Notes under the pieces: model-generated
What the model was told of the DNA's origin: nothing
Database searches by the model: none
The model's input: the letters and a program-made list of their open reading frames with translations, nothing else
NCBI GenBank assembly: GCA_023427985.1
Contig: JAEYZM010000018.1
Span: forward strand, 124,001 to 188,000
Direction of reading: 5' to 3'
Source of the DNA: Bacteroidota bacterium
GTDB lineage: Bacteria > Bacteroidota > Bacteroidia > Sphingobacteriales > Sphingobacteriaceae
DNA: 64,000 nucleotides
Part shown: in pieces, positions 15,063 to 24,400 of the stretch
How the letters are laid out: each line of letters starts with the position of its first letter
Position numbering within the stretch: position 1 is the first letter of the stretch
Program-made: the position numbers and the translations under genes

Positions 15063-17600
15063 GTGAAGAAACTATTACCCATATTTATCTTCTTAATAAT
15101 TAGTTTATATTCTTATGCACAAGAAACGGTTGTAAAAGGTAGGATTACGGATGTAAACACCAATGAAGCAATTCCGTTTGCTAACGTTAAGTTTAAAGGA
15201 ATTGATGTTGGTGCGAGTGCCGACTTTGATGGATATTATATCTTAAGGACGAATTTACCAGTTGATTCAATTGTTGTGAATTATTTAGGTTATCTGCCAA
15301 AATCTAAAAGAGTAAAAAAGGCTCAAACCCAAGTGATCGATTTTCAATTACAATCAAGTAGCGTTGGAATTAAAGAGGTGCTTGTGGAAGCAGGCATAAA
15401 TCCTGCAATCCAAGTAATAAAAGACGTTCAGAAAAAAAGAGATGGATATAACAAAGCTAGCTTGAAAGCATATCAGTATGAAAACTATTCAAAGATTCAA
15501 ATTGATGTCGACAATATTTCTGAGCGAGTACGTAATAAGAAAATTCTTCGCCCAGTAACTGCATTATTTGATAGTCTAGATGTATTAGCAGGAGAGGACG
15601 GACAAGCGAATCTTCCAGTATTTTATTCAGAAAATATTTCCGATGTATATTATACGAGTGAACCCATTAAAAAGAAAAAAGAAATAATAAAGGCATCAAA
15701 ATTAACTGCCGTAGGAATTCAAGATGGTATATTAACTTCTCAATTCACAGGTTCATCTTTCGAGGAATATAATTTCAATCAGAATAAATTATTAATTTTT
15801 CAAAAAGAATTTTTGTCGCCCATCTCAGATAATGCATTGTTTTTTTATGACTTCTTTATTACCGATACTGTTGAGCTAAATGACTATAGGTGTTTTCAAA
15901 TAAAAGTAAGACCTAAGAATAATAAAGACTTACTATTTACAGGAAATATTTGGATTGTAGATTCTTTGTGGGCATTAAAACAAGTCAATTTAGAAATTCC
16001 TAAATCTGTAAATATAAATTTCCTAGAACGAGTACAAGTACAACAAGAATTAGAACCTACAGAAGCTGGCCCATGGCTTACTATGAAGTCTAGAGTTGTT
16101 ATTGATTTTGCTGATATAACGAAGAAGACAGTGGGAATGATTGCTAAACTATATAATTCAATAAAGGATGTAAAAGTTAATCAAACACAAGAATTAAAAT
16201 TTTACGATTCACCGATACGGCTTACTAAAGATGCATTAACACGTGATGTGAATTATTGGAATAATCATAGGCATGAGAAATTAACTGCAACCGACATCAA
16301 TGTTTTTTCTATGATTGATACCATTCGTAATATACCTAGAGTGAAGGTTGCTGTGAATACATTTTACACCTTAGTGTCGGGGCACTACACCTATAATAAA
16401 ATTGATATAGGACCATATCCAAATCTTATTGCATACAACAACATTGAAGGTTATAAAATACGTATAGGAGGAAGAACGAATATTAAATTCAGTAATACAT
16501 GGATCGCACGTGCTTACATTGCTTATGGTTTCAAAGATCAGCAGTTCAAATATAATTTACAAGTAGAAAAAATATTAGATAGAAATTACTGGACAAAAGT
16601 TGGAATTCAGAGAAGAGAAGATGTGGATCAAGTGGGGCTGGCATTTGAATTTGATGATAGCCCTGCATTTAATAACGAACAAAGTTCGTTGTATGTAACT
16701 ACATCTCAAATCACACGTTTTGCACTTCTAAATAGGAAAACGGAAAATCGAATTTGGTTTGAAAGAGAAATCACTAAAAGTTTCACAACTCGTTTGACGA
16801 TTCAGAACATCGACTTTAAGCATTTTTATACAGCGAGTCAGGATTCTAATGTAAATGTAGGTGCTTTTCAGAGAGATTTTACAACAACGGAATTTGTTAT
16901 GGAAGGAAGGTTTGCTTGGAATGAATATCAGGTATTGGATAATAACAGAAGATATATCATTGGAGATACAAAAGTTCCAGTATTTACCTTGCAATATATA
17001 AAAGGTGTTAAAAATTTAGTGAATAGTGATTTAAATTATAGTCGCATGAATTTCAAAATTAATCATCGATTAAGATTAGGGTTTTTAGGCTATTCTAGAT
17101 ACATCATAAATTTTGGAAAAGTATTTTCTGCAGCACCATATACATTGCTTGAAGTACATCGAGGTAATCAAACTCCATTTTTCGCTTATGCAACATTCAA
17201 TATGATGAACTATTTTGAATTTATAAGCGACGAATATATTTCATTAGATTACGTACATCATTTTGAAGGATTGTTTTTCAATAGGGTTCCACTCATCCGA
17301 CAATTAAAATGGAGAGAATTGGTCACTTTGCGTGCAGTATATGGCGACTTGAGTAATAAAAATAGAAGTCCAGTGATCGTGAATTCTTTTAGTACATTAG
17401 AACAGAAACCATATGTTGAAGCAGGTTTTGGGATATCGAGTATTCTTAGAATTATCAGAGTAGATTTTATTTACCGTCTCACGTATACAGACGATGCATA
17501 CCGATTAAAATATAGACAATTACAATTAAATAACGGTGTTACAGCACCTTACGATGTAGATCGTTTTGGAGTTAAAGTCTCCTTACAGTTCTCTTTTTAA
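15063..17600 (+). CDS. DUF5686 / carboxypeptidase-like regulatory domain outer-membrane protein
   Basis: 845 aa. GTG start at 15063, giving signal peptide MKKLLPIFIFLIISLYSYAQ. Residues about 23-105 form a CarboxypepD_reg-like domain ('VKGRITDVNTNEAIPFANVK', 'FDGYYILRTNLP', 'YLGYLPK'). The rest matches the DUF5686 family: 'AIQVIKDVQKKRDGYNKASL', 'YENYSKIQIDVDN', 'NIWIVDSLWALKQV', and a C-terminal barrel ending 'GVKVSLQFSF'. It is a TonB-receptor-like barrel without a plug; role unknown. Confidence 0.85.
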   Translation: MKKLLPIFIFLIISLYSYAQETVVKGRITDVNTNEAIPFANVKFKGIDVGASADFDGYYILRTNLPVDSIVVNYLGYLPKSKRVKKAQTQVIDFQLQSSSVGIKEVLVEAGINPAIQVIKDVQKKRDGYNKASLKAYQYENYSKIQIDVDNISERVRNKKILRPVTALFDSLDVLAGEDGQANLPVFYSENISDVYYTSEPIKKKKEIIKASKLTAVGIQDGILTSQFTGSSFEEYNFNQNKLLIFQKEFLSPISDNALFFYDFFITDTVELNDYRCFQIKVRPKNNKDLLFTGNIWIVDSLWALKQVNLEIPKSVNINFLERVQVQQELEPTEAGPWLTMKSRVVIDFADITKKTVGMIAKLYNSIKDVKVNQTQELKFYDSPIRLTKDALTRDVNYWNNHRHEKLTATDINVFSMIDTIRNIPRVKVAVNTFYTLVSGHYTYNKIDIGPYPNLIAYNNIEGYKIRIGGRTNIKFSNTWIARAYIAYGFKDQQFKYNLQVEKILDRNYWTKVGIQRREDVDQVGLAFEFDDSPAFNNEQSSLYVTTSQITRFALLNRKTENRIWFEREITKSFTTRLTIQNIDFKHFYTASQDSNVNVGAFQRDFTTTEFVMEGRFAWNEYQVLDNNRRYIIGDTKVPVFTLQYIKGVKNLVNSDLNYSRMNFKINHRLRLGFLGYSRYIINFGKVFSAAPYTLLEVHRGNQTPFFAYATFNMMNYFEFISDEYISLDYVHHFEGLFFNRVPLIRQLKWRELVTLRAVYGDLSNKNRSPVIVNSFSTLEQKPYVEAGFGISSILRIIRVDFIYRLTYTDDAYRLKYRQLQLNNGVTAPYDVDRFGVKVSLQFSF

Positions 17601-17611
17601 GCCATATTTAA

Positions 17612-17619
17612 TATCTTTG
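17612..17619 (+). promoter_or_regulatory. Candidate -7 promoter element of mtaB
   Basis: TATCTTTG matches the Bacteroidota -7 consensus TAnnTTTG and lies only 4 bases before the mtaB ATG (17624). Transcription would start at or next to the ATG, suggesting a leaderless or nearly leaderless mRNA. The -33 region is only T-rich. Confidence 0.55.
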
Positions 17620-17623
17620 CGGG

Positions 17624-18937
17624 ATGAAGAAAGTGGCATTTTATACCTTAGGCTGTAAATTGAACTTCTCTGAAACCTCTTCTATTTCAAGATTATTTAC
17701 AGATGCGGGTTATCAGAAAGTGGAATTTCAAGATTCTGCCGATGTGTACGTAATCAATACATGTTCGGTAACGGATCATGCCGATAAGAAATGTCGAAAA
17801 GTTGTGAAAGAAGCATTGAAGCATTCGCCAAATGCATATGTTGCAATTATAGGGTGTTATGCACAATTAAAGCCAGCTGAAATTGCAGAAATTCCAGGTG
17901 TAGATATTGTGTTGGGTGCGGCAGAGAAATTTCAATTACTCGATTATATTGGTAATGCCGAGAAGAAATCTGGCCAAGCGGAAATACATCAGGCCGAAAT
18001 AGAACAGGCCAATCAATTTGTATCGAGTTTTTCATATGGCGACAGAACACGTACTTTCTTAAAAGTTCAAGATGGTTGCGATTATTCATGTTCATTTTGC
18101 ACCATCCCCTTGGCGAGAGGTGCTAGTAGAAGCGATACGATTGAAAATGTTGTACGTAATGCATCAGAAATCGCTGCATCGGGAGTAAAAGAGATTGTTC
18201 TTACGGGTGTAAATATTGGTGATTTTGGTGAACGAGGTTCCTATAATTTTTTAGATTTAGTGAAGGCATTAGACGAAGTGGAAGGAATTGATCGAATCAG
18301 AATTTCTTCCATAGAGCCAAATTTGCTAAGTGACGAGATTATAGAGTTTGTAGCAAGATCGAAACGGTTTGTACCGCATTTTCATATTCCATTACAATCG
18401 GGTTCCAATAAAATTCTTGCATTAATGCGCAGAAGATATAAGCGTGAATTGTATTTTAACAGAGTTCAAAAAATTAAGGCATTAATGCCAGAAGCTTGTA
18501 TTGGTGTTGATGTTATTGTTGGTTTTCCTGGAGAAAGTCGAGAAGATTTTATTGAAACCTATGACTTTATCAATTCTATGGATATTTCCTATTTACATGT
18601 GTTTACTTATTCAGAGAGAGACAATACGCTGGCAATAAATATGAAAGGCACAGTACCAGGAGTCGATAGAAATGAACGAAATAAAATGCTTACCATATTG
18701 TCGGAAAAAAAACGCCGATATTTCTATGAAACACAATTAGGAAAAGAATTAGAAGTATTATTTGAAGCAGATCAGAAAAATGGATACATGCATGGCTTTA
18801 CACGCAATTACGTGAAAGTGCGTGCGAAGTACGATCCCATTTTGGTGAACGATATCAAACTTATAAAATTAGAAAGCATCAGTACAGACGGCGATGTAAA
18901 TATTGTTGAACCAGATCTACTAACCACTACACACTAA
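17624..18937 (+). CDS. mtaB: tRNA (t6A37) methylthiotransferase MtaB
   Basis: 437 aa, radical-SAM methylthiotransferase that makes ms2t6A at A37 in ANN-decoding tRNAs. UPF0004 domain at the start ('FYTLGCKLNFSETSSI', 'VINTCSVTDHADKKC', 'IIGCYAQLKP') with three cluster cysteines; the radical-SAM CxxxCxxC motif in 'DGCDYSCSFCTIPLARG'; C-terminal TRAM-like region. The TLGCKLN opening and 'VTDHADKK' favour MtaB over MiaB. The final Leu-Leu-Thr-Thr-Thr-His and the TAA are encoded within a 7-bp repeat tract. Confidence 0.92.
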   Translation: MKKVAFYTLGCKLNFSETSSISRLFTDAGYQKVEFQDSADVYVINTCSVTDHADKKCRKVVKEALKHSPNAYVAIIGCYAQLKPAEIAEIPGVDIVLGAAEKFQLLDYIGNAEKKSGQAEIHQAEIEQANQFVSSFSYGDRTRTFLKVQDGCDYSCSFCTIPLARGASRSDTIENVVRNASEIAASGVKEIVLTGVNIGDFGERGSYNFLDLVKALDEVEGIDRIRISSIEPNLLSDEIIEFVARSKRFVPHFHIPLQSGSNKILALMRRRYKRELYFNRVQKIKALMPEACIGVDVIVGFPGESREDFIETYDFINSMDISYLHVFTYSERDNTLAINMKGTVPGVDRNERNKMLTILSEKKRRYFYETQLGKELEVLFEADQKNGYMHGFTRNYVKVRAKYDPILVNDIKLIKLESISTDGDVNIVEPDLLTTTH

Positions 18938-19018
18938 GCACTAATCACTAACCACTAATCACTAATCACTATCCACTAAAACTAACACACTAGCACACTA
19001 ACACACTAGCATACTAAC
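18917..19018 (+). repeat. 7-8 bp phased repeats spanning the mtaB stop to the lgt start
   Basis: A 7-base series (ACTAATC, ACTAACC, ACTAATC, ACTAATC, ACTATCC) followed by an 8-base series (ACACTAGC, ACACTAAC, ACACTAGC, ATACTAAC). It starts inside the last six codons of mtaB and ends just before the lgt ATG. Every unit contains TAA or TAG, and since 7 and 8 are not multiples of 3 the array closes all three frames. Confidence 0.85.
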
Positions 19019-19019
19019 T

Positions 19020-20183
19020 ATGTATCCAACCTTATCCGATTTACTCAATGACCTTTTAGGGATTAACATACCATTACCAATACAAATGTTTGGTTTTATG
19101 GTTGCCATGGCTTTTGTAATTGGTCATTATGTAATTGCTTCCGAATTGAAAAGAAAATATCAGTTAGGGTTACTGCATACTCTAAAACAAAATATTGTTG
19201 AGGGCTTGCCAGCAACAAGAAATGAACTGTTGTTAAATGGTTTTTTTGGATTCATTTTAGGTTATAAATTAATTTTTATAGCGACTAACTACGAAGCTTT
19301 TACTGCTGATCCACCTGCCTTAGTTTTATCGTTACAAGGTAATTTTTTCGCAGGAATATTAGTTGCTGCTGCTTTAGCATATTATACTTATTATGAAAAG
19401 GAAAAGAAAAAGTTAGCAAAACCTCTTCATAAAACGATAGATATTTATCCCCATGATTTGATGGGAAATATAATAATGATTGCTGCAGTTTCAGGAATTA
19501 TTGGTGCGAAGATTTTTCACAACCTTGAAAATTGGGACCAATTTATTGCAAACCCTATAGAATCACTTCTTTCTTTTTCTGGATTAACTTTTTATGGTGG
19601 ATTAATCGTTGGCTTAGTAGCAGTCTATTATTACACAAAGTCGAAACAAATTAAATTCATACATATGATTGATGCAGGTTCGCCTGGATTAATGTTGGCA
19701 TATGGTATTGGCCGATTGGGTTGTCAGCTTTCTGGAGATGGCGACTGGGGTATAGTAAATCTAAGTCCAAAACCAGAATGGCTAAGTTTTTTACCCGACT
19801 GGGCATGGGCATATAAATATCCACATAATGTATTAAGTGAAGGAGTGCCAATAGCAGGATGTGTTGGTAAGCATTGTATGGAATTGCCACAAGCAGTTTT
19901 CCCTACTCCATTGTATGAAACGGTAATGGCATTTCTAATTTTTGCTTTTTTATGGAGCATCAGAAAAAGAATTGTACAACCTGGACTAATGTTTTCCATT
20001 TATTTATTTTTAAATGGTATGGAACGATTTTTTATAGAAAAGATACGTGTAAATACCTTGTACAATGTCAACGGTTTTCAGTTTACTCAAGCTGAATTAA
20101 TTTCTAGTATATTGATGATCTTAGGATTGATAGGTGTATGGTGGTCATTAAAAGCATATAAAACTAATGGAGCGAAAGCCTAA
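19020..20183 (+). CDS. lgt: Prolipoprotein diacylglyceryl transferase
   Basis: 387 aa, longer than the usual 260-300 aa; the extra length is in the N-terminal half and an insert near the conserved core. Multi-pass inner-membrane enzyme that attaches diacylglycerol to the lipobox Cys of prolipoproteins. Core signature 'YGIGRLGCQLSGDGDWG' (Lgt GR.GCF.. motif), 'FPTPLYETVMAF' and 'YLFLNGMERFFIEKIRVN' are present. It would process the lipoproteins encoded at 11.4 and 39.5 kb. Heads an overlapping run lgt, gtrA-like, IMPase (17- and 8-bp overlaps). Confidence 0.9.
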   Translation: MYPTLSDLLNDLLGINIPLPIQMFGFMVAMAFVIGHYVIASELKRKYQLGLLHTLKQNIVEGLPATRNELLLNGFFGFILGYKLIFIATNYEAFTADPPALVLSLQGNFFAGILVAAALAYYTYYEKEKKKLAKPLHKTIDIYPHDLMGNIIMIAAVSGIIGAKIFHNLENWDQFIANPIESLLSFSGLTFYGGLIVGLVAVYYYTKSKQIKFIHMIDAGSPGLMLAYGIGRLGCQLSGDGDWGIVNLSPKPEWLSFLPDWAWAYKYPHNVLSEGVPIAGCVGKHCMELPQAVFPTPLYETVMAFLIFAFLWSIRKRIVQPGLMFSIYLFLNGMERFFIEKIRVNTLYNVNGFQFTQAELISSILMILGLIGVWWSLKAYKTNGAKA

Positions 20184-20673
20184 CTCAAAAGAAATACGAA
20201 GAAAACATTTTAAACAACGCATTCGTACAGCGCCTAAGAAAGCCTATCGTAGCAAAGCATTACGATATATTTTTTCAGGCGGAACGGCAACTGTTGTAGA
20301 TGTATTTAGTTTTTTTGTGATTTATAATTATGTACTTCTAAAAGCGCATTTACACATCGCTCATATTACCATTGGTGCACATATTGCATCCTTATGTATC
20401 TCTTTCAGTTTAGGATTAATTACCAATTTCTTAATTACAAAATACTTTGTTTTCAAAGAATCAAATCTGCGAGGAAGAGAACAGTTCTTGCGCTATATTT
20501 TGGTTGCTGCAATTACATTCGTTGGTAATTATTTTATGATGAAATTATTGGTCGATGTGTTTAATGTATGGCCAACACTTGCAAGGCTTTTAGCAGTAGG
20601 CAGTATCGCATTATTAAGTTTTAGATTGCATAAAGTATTTACGTTCAAAGTTAAATTGCCTAAAAATGCTTGA
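20167..20673 (+). CDS. GtrA family membrane protein
   Basis: 168 aa. Basic N-terminus, then four predicted membrane helices with the GtrA family pattern: 'ALRYIFSGGTATVVDVFSFF', 'SLGLITNFLITKYFVF', 'FLRYILVAAITFVGNYFMM', 'LLAVGSIALLSFRLHKVFTF'. GtrA proteins are thought to move lipid-linked sugars for cell-envelope glycosylation. Start overlaps the lgt end by 17 bp and its end overlaps the next gene by 8 bp. Confidence 0.85.
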   Translation: MERKPNSKEIRRKHFKQRIRTAPKKAYRSKALRYIFSGGTATVVDVFSFFVIYNYVLLKAHLHIAHITIGAHIASLCISFSLGLITNFLITKYFVFKESNLRGREQFLRYILVAAITFVGNYFMMKLLVDVFNVWPTLARLLAVGSIALLSFRLHKVFTFKVKLPKNA

Positions 20674-21460
20674 TTATATTAGGATTGCCGATGCTGCAAA
20701 ACAAATAGTAAAACAGGTTGGACTTTATATTAAAGATCAATCTTTGGCATTTAATAAATCTCAAACGGAATTTAAAGGGAAAAATGATTTGGTTTCATAT
20801 GTCGACAAAACGGCAGAAGAGAAACTTGTTGCTGGATTAAAAAATCTTTTACCAGACTCAGCATTTTTAACTGAAGAGAATACAGTTGAATTAGAAGAAA
20901 GAGATTATACATGGATTATAGATCCTCTCGATGGCACAACTAATTTCATTCATTCATTGCCTATTTATTCTGTTAGTGTTGCATTAATGTATAAACGCGA
21001 ATTAGTATTAGGTTTTGTTTATGAAATTGGAAAAGATGAATTATTTCATGCAATTAAAAATCAAGGCGCTTACCTGAATGATACTAAAATCCAATTGAAC
21101 CCAACTTCTAAAATTTCAGATGCTTTAATTGCAACCGGATTTCCATATTATAAATTCGATTACCTTCCACAATACATGCAATTGTTTTCAAATCTCATGC
21201 AAGAGAGTCATGGTCTACGCAGATTAGGTTCTGCAGCTGTTGATTTAGTCTATACCGCTTGTGGCAGATTCGATGCCTATTTTGAATACAATTTAAACCC
21301 ATGGGATGTTGCAGCAGGTATACTCATTGTGCAAGAAGCAGGAGGGGAGTGCCTCGAGTTTAATGGAGGGAATGATCCCGTATTTGGTCGATCTTTAATT
21401 GCAGGAAATATTCACATCAATAAGGAAGTACTTGAACAAGTTATCAAAGCTGGATTTTAA
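20666..21460 (+). CDS. suhB: Inositol monophosphatase family protein (SuhB-like)
   Basis: 264 aa. Mg2+/Li+-sensitive sugar phosphatase fold: acidic metal site 'EEN' near residue 71, 'WIIDPLDGTTNFIHSLP' at about 89-105, and 'NPWDVAAGILIVQEAGGE' near 211. Dephosphorylates inositol-1-phosphate or related substrates; could equally be a CysQ-like or sugar-phosphate phosphatase. Last gene of the lgt-gtrA-like run. Confidence 0.88.
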   Translation: MLDYIRIADAAKQIVKQVGLYIKDQSLAFNKSQTEFKGKNDLVSYVDKTAEEKLVAGLKNLLPDSAFLTEENTVELEERDYTWIIDPLDGTTNFIHSLPIYSVSVALMYKRELVLGFVYEIGKDELFHAIKNQGAYLNDTKIQLNPTSKISDALIATGFPYYKFDYLPQYMQLFSNLMQESHGLRRLGSAAVDLVYTACGRFDAYFEYNLNPWDVAAGILIVQEAGGECLEFNGGNDPVFGRSLIAGNIHINKEVLEQVIKAGF

Positions 21461-21472
21461 TTCTATTAATTT

Positions 21473-21496
21473 ATTTTAGTTTTTCAAAACTAAAAT
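21473..21496. terminator. AT-rich hairpin between converging IMPase and TonB-type genes
   Basis: ATTTTAGTTTT (21473-21483) pairs with AAAACTAAAAT (21486-21496). The right arm contains the stop codon of the minus-strand receptor gene. The T-rich arms may serve as a compact bidirectional terminator, but no separate U tract follows. Confidence 0.5.
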
Positions 21497-24297
21497 GTCG
21501 AAAACTTCCAGCTGAAATTCAACATGAAATACTGACGAAGAATATTGGTATATACATCTTCAGAATAAGTGTCGTTTAGATTTCTAACAATGGATTGATT
21601 CTGATTTAACAAATCAAATGCAGTTAATCGCACTTCAGCTGCATCTTTCTTTAAGAATTTATAACCAATACCTGCATTCCAAAGCATAATGTTTTGACTT
21701 AAAGGGTCAGTTAATCCTTCGTAAATGGTTTGAGTGAATTCCGAACTTAAAACTAATTTTTTCCAAGGCATAATGTTGATGCGCAATTTGTTTTCATGGT
21801 TTATGAACGCATTGTTTAAAGCCGATTGAGCAGAGTTGATTTGATTGGAATAATTAGTTTGTGTTGAAATTGTGAAATCGAAGTTTTTACTAATGTTCGA
21901 CGACAGCACGAGTCCTAGGCCTGTACTAGGAGTGGTAGCGGTATTATTAATTTCATTAACAATACTTGGAGTTTGAGTGATACCCACATTGTAATTGATG
22001 TTAAAATTTGATTTTAAAACTTTCAATGGGAATCCATAACTTACCATTGCATTCACACTTTTATAGCCATCTAAATTAACAGGTTTACTCAATCGAGCTC
22101 CAGATATCAATGAGATGCCTTGATAAACGGTATCTCTTCTTGCTACAAATGAGCTATTGCCGATGTAATTATTAATGAAATTAACCCTTAACACAGCGAA
22201 GAATGAGGTGCTTTTTGCAGTATTAACAGACGAATATCGGATCACACCAAAAGTCCTTGTGTCTTGGTCAAGATTTGCATTACCAATACTTAGAGAAGTT
22301 AAATTGGTATTATTTAATACTTCTTGTAATTGATCAACGCTTGGTGAATTATTAGAGGTTCTAAAAAACATTCTTAAATTACGTCTTGCATCAATCCGAA
22401 ACATCATGAATCCCGAAGGTAGGATAGAACTGAATGTTCTATTCAAGGTATATTCTACAGGAAATTGTTGATTGTTTTTTAACAATGCTTCTTGAGCATT
22501 TAAGCTTATTGACCATGTTAGTCTTTTCTTCTGATATCTATATCCTAATCCAGCTGATTTTGTAATGTATGTGCTTTTAAAGATGTTACTCAAAGCGGTA
22601 TCAAAAATTGAGTAGCTACCATCGGCATTCGAAAATGCATTACTTATACGATCTGAATTGTTATAGCTGGTATTGTAATTTGCTTGAATAATTATTGCAT
22701 TGAACGAGTCGAGAGGTTCGGTGTAAGTGATGTTATTATTTACTGAGTAAGTGTATTTTGTTAAATCACTTTTCAGCATTAAAGTATCGTTAAAGCTACT
22801 GTCGTTAATGGAAATAAAGCGATTATCTAATATGCTATTTCCATCCTGATTACTATATGATGGATTAATGTTTAACGATAATGTTCTACCCATCTTACGA
22901 AAAGATCTTCTGTATAAAATAGGTGCGGAAATGTTCGAGCCTAATAACTCTGAATTCTGATTGTTAATTGTACTTGAAGTGATTGCAGAATTTTGTGTGT
23001 TATTTCCACTAAGTACTGCGAGTCCAGAATTATTTTGGAAACTCACACGTGGCTGGAACAACAAAGTATTAAAGCTATCAATTTTATAATCCATTCTTAA
23101 ATTGAATCGATGATTGTAATTTTCGCTTTCAGTTGAATTGTTTTCCAAATATTTTAAATCTTGATCGCTAGCTCCAGTAATAAATGTTCTATCGGTAGTA
23201 CTAATGCTCAAGTTCTTGGTATAATTGAAAAAATAGCTACTACTTACATCAATTTTTTTCCCCCATTTGTCGCTGAAGTTTATCCCAAATGCATGTGTTG
23301 TGTTAACTCCATTATTACCACTTACAAGGAAATTGCTAGCATCATTACCACCAAATCCACCCATCATACCTCCACCACCTCTCGGTCCACCACCACCTCG
23401 CATACCACCGCCTCCTTGTCTATTGCTAGAGTTTGTACCAACAACACCTAATAAATCCTCCTGTGCAAAATTTTGCTCGTTCACATTATTGCTTTGATAT
23501 AACAATGTAAATCTTCTATTATCTTTAAATTGGTTGATATTCAATCCAACTTTATATTGATTGTCTAAATTGATTCCTGCGAAAGCCCTGCCGAAAGTTC
23601 CATTTTTAAAACTAGGTTTCGTTACAATATTCAATGTCTTCTGAGCATTACCATCGTCGAAACCAGTGAACTGTGCTTGATCCGATTTGCGATCGAACAC
23701 TTCAATTTTATCAATAACTTCAGCTGGTAAATTTTTTAAGACTGCCGATGGATCTTCGCCAAAAAATGGCTTCCCGTCGACTAACACTCGTTGAACTTGT
23801 TCACCCTGAGCTTGTACCTTACCATCGACCATCGTCACCCCAGGCATCTTAGTAACTAAATCTTCTGCACTAGCATCGGGATTTGTCTTGAACGCATTCG
23901 CATTAAAAACAGATGTATCTCCTTTTTGAGTACCAGCTATTGCCTTCTCCGTAACTGTAACTTCTTTTAATACATCGACCTTAGGTCTAAGGCCGATGTC
24001 CAAAACTTGAACATCGTTGGGTCCGTTGAGACTTACTCTTCTAAATGCAGGCTGATATCCTAAGTAATTTACACGTACCAAGTATGCACCAGATTTTAAA
24101 CCTGTGAATTGGTAAACTCCATTTTCATTACTTAGAGCATATTTTTTATTGGTAGTATCTGGAAATGACAAGAGTTCCAATCTGGCACCAATAAGTGCTT
24201 CTTGTCTTTGATCGCTAAGTTTTCCTTTAATCTGTCCGTTCTGCGCGTATATATTTTTGCTCAATAAAAGAACAATCACGAATAAAAATCTCTTCAC
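21490..24297 (-). CDS. TonB-dependent receptor-like outer-membrane beta-barrel (OMP_b-brl_3 type)
   Basis: 935 aa. Signal peptide MKRFLFVIVLLLSKNIYAQ; CarboxypepD_reg-like domain about 22-105 ('IKGKLSDQRQEALIGARLEL', 'YLVRVNYLGYQPAFRRVSL'); plug-like region about 125-220 ('AEDLVTKMPGVTMVDGKVQ', 'VQRVLVDGKPFFGEDP', 'LPAEVIDKIEVFD'); long barrel ending 'MLNFSWKFSTF'. A Gly-rich loop at about 295-320 (GGGGMRGGGGPRGGGG) is a low-complexity insert seen in this subgroup. No lipoprotein partner is adjacent. Ligand unknown. Confidence 0.88.
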   Translation of the reverse strand: MKRFLFVIVLLLSKNIYAQNGQIKGKLSDQRQEALIGARLELLSFPDTTNKKYALSNENGVYQFTGLKSGAYLVRVNYLGYQPAFRRVSLNGPNDVQVLDIGLRPKVDVLKEVTVTEKAIAGTQKGDTSVFNANAFKTNPDASAEDLVTKMPGVTMVDGKVQAQGEQVQRVLVDGKPFFGEDPSAVLKNLPAEVIDKIEVFDRKSDQAQFTGFDDGNAQKTLNIVTKPSFKNGTFGRAFAGINLDNQYKVGLNINQFKDNRRFTLLYQSNNVNEQNFAQEDLLGVVGTNSSNRQGGGGMRGGGGPRGGGGMMGGFGGNDASNFLVSGNNGVNTTHAFGINFSDKWGKKIDVSSSYFFNYTKNLSISTTDRTFITGASDQDLKYLENNSTESENYNHRFNLRMDYKIDSFNTLLFQPRVSFQNNSGLAVLSGNNTQNSAITSSTINNQNSELLGSNISAPILYRRSFRKMGRTLSLNINPSYSNQDGNSILDNRFISINDSSFNDTLMLKSDLTKYTYSVNNNITYTEPLDSFNAIIIQANYNTSYNNSDRISNAFSNADGSYSIFDTALSNIFKSTYITKSAGLGYRYQKKRLTWSISLNAQEALLKNNQQFPVEYTLNRTFSSILPSGFMMFRIDARRNLRMFFRTSNNSPSVDQLQEVLNNTNLTSLSIGNANLDQDTRTFGVIRYSSVNTAKSTSFFAVLRVNFINNYIGNSSFVARRDTVYQGISLISGARLSKPVNLDGYKSVNAMVSYGFPLKVLKSNFNINYNVGITQTPSIVNEINNTATTPSTGLGLVLSSNISKNFDFTISTQTNYSNQINSAQSALNNAFINHENKLRINIMPWKKLVLSSEFTQTIYEGLTDPLSQNIMLWNAGIGYKFLKKDAAEVRLTAFDLLNQNQSIVRNLNDTYSEDVYTNILRQYFMLNFSWKFSTF

Positions 24298-24370
24298 GTT
24301 TCTTTGGTTTGTCTATAAAGACGAAATAACTAAAATAAAGTTTAATCCAACGCAAATATTTTTATCCCAC

Positions 24371-24400
24371 GAGCATACGAGCATACGAGCATACGAACTA
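24371..24400 (-). repeat. 8-bp tandem repeat abutting the smc stop codon
   Basis: Three GAGCATAC units (24371-24394) followed by GAACTA, whose CTA is the smc stop codon on the minus strand. Read in the smc direction the array is TTCGTATGCTCGTATGCTC..., the same unit as at 118-133 after the aldolase-like gene and in the same orientation relative to the stop. Confidence 0.85.

Noticed and set aside
23161..23497. Plus-strand open frames opposite the Gly-rich loop of the TonB-type receptor
   Set aside because: Pro/Thr-rich frames created by the antisense of Gly-rich codons.
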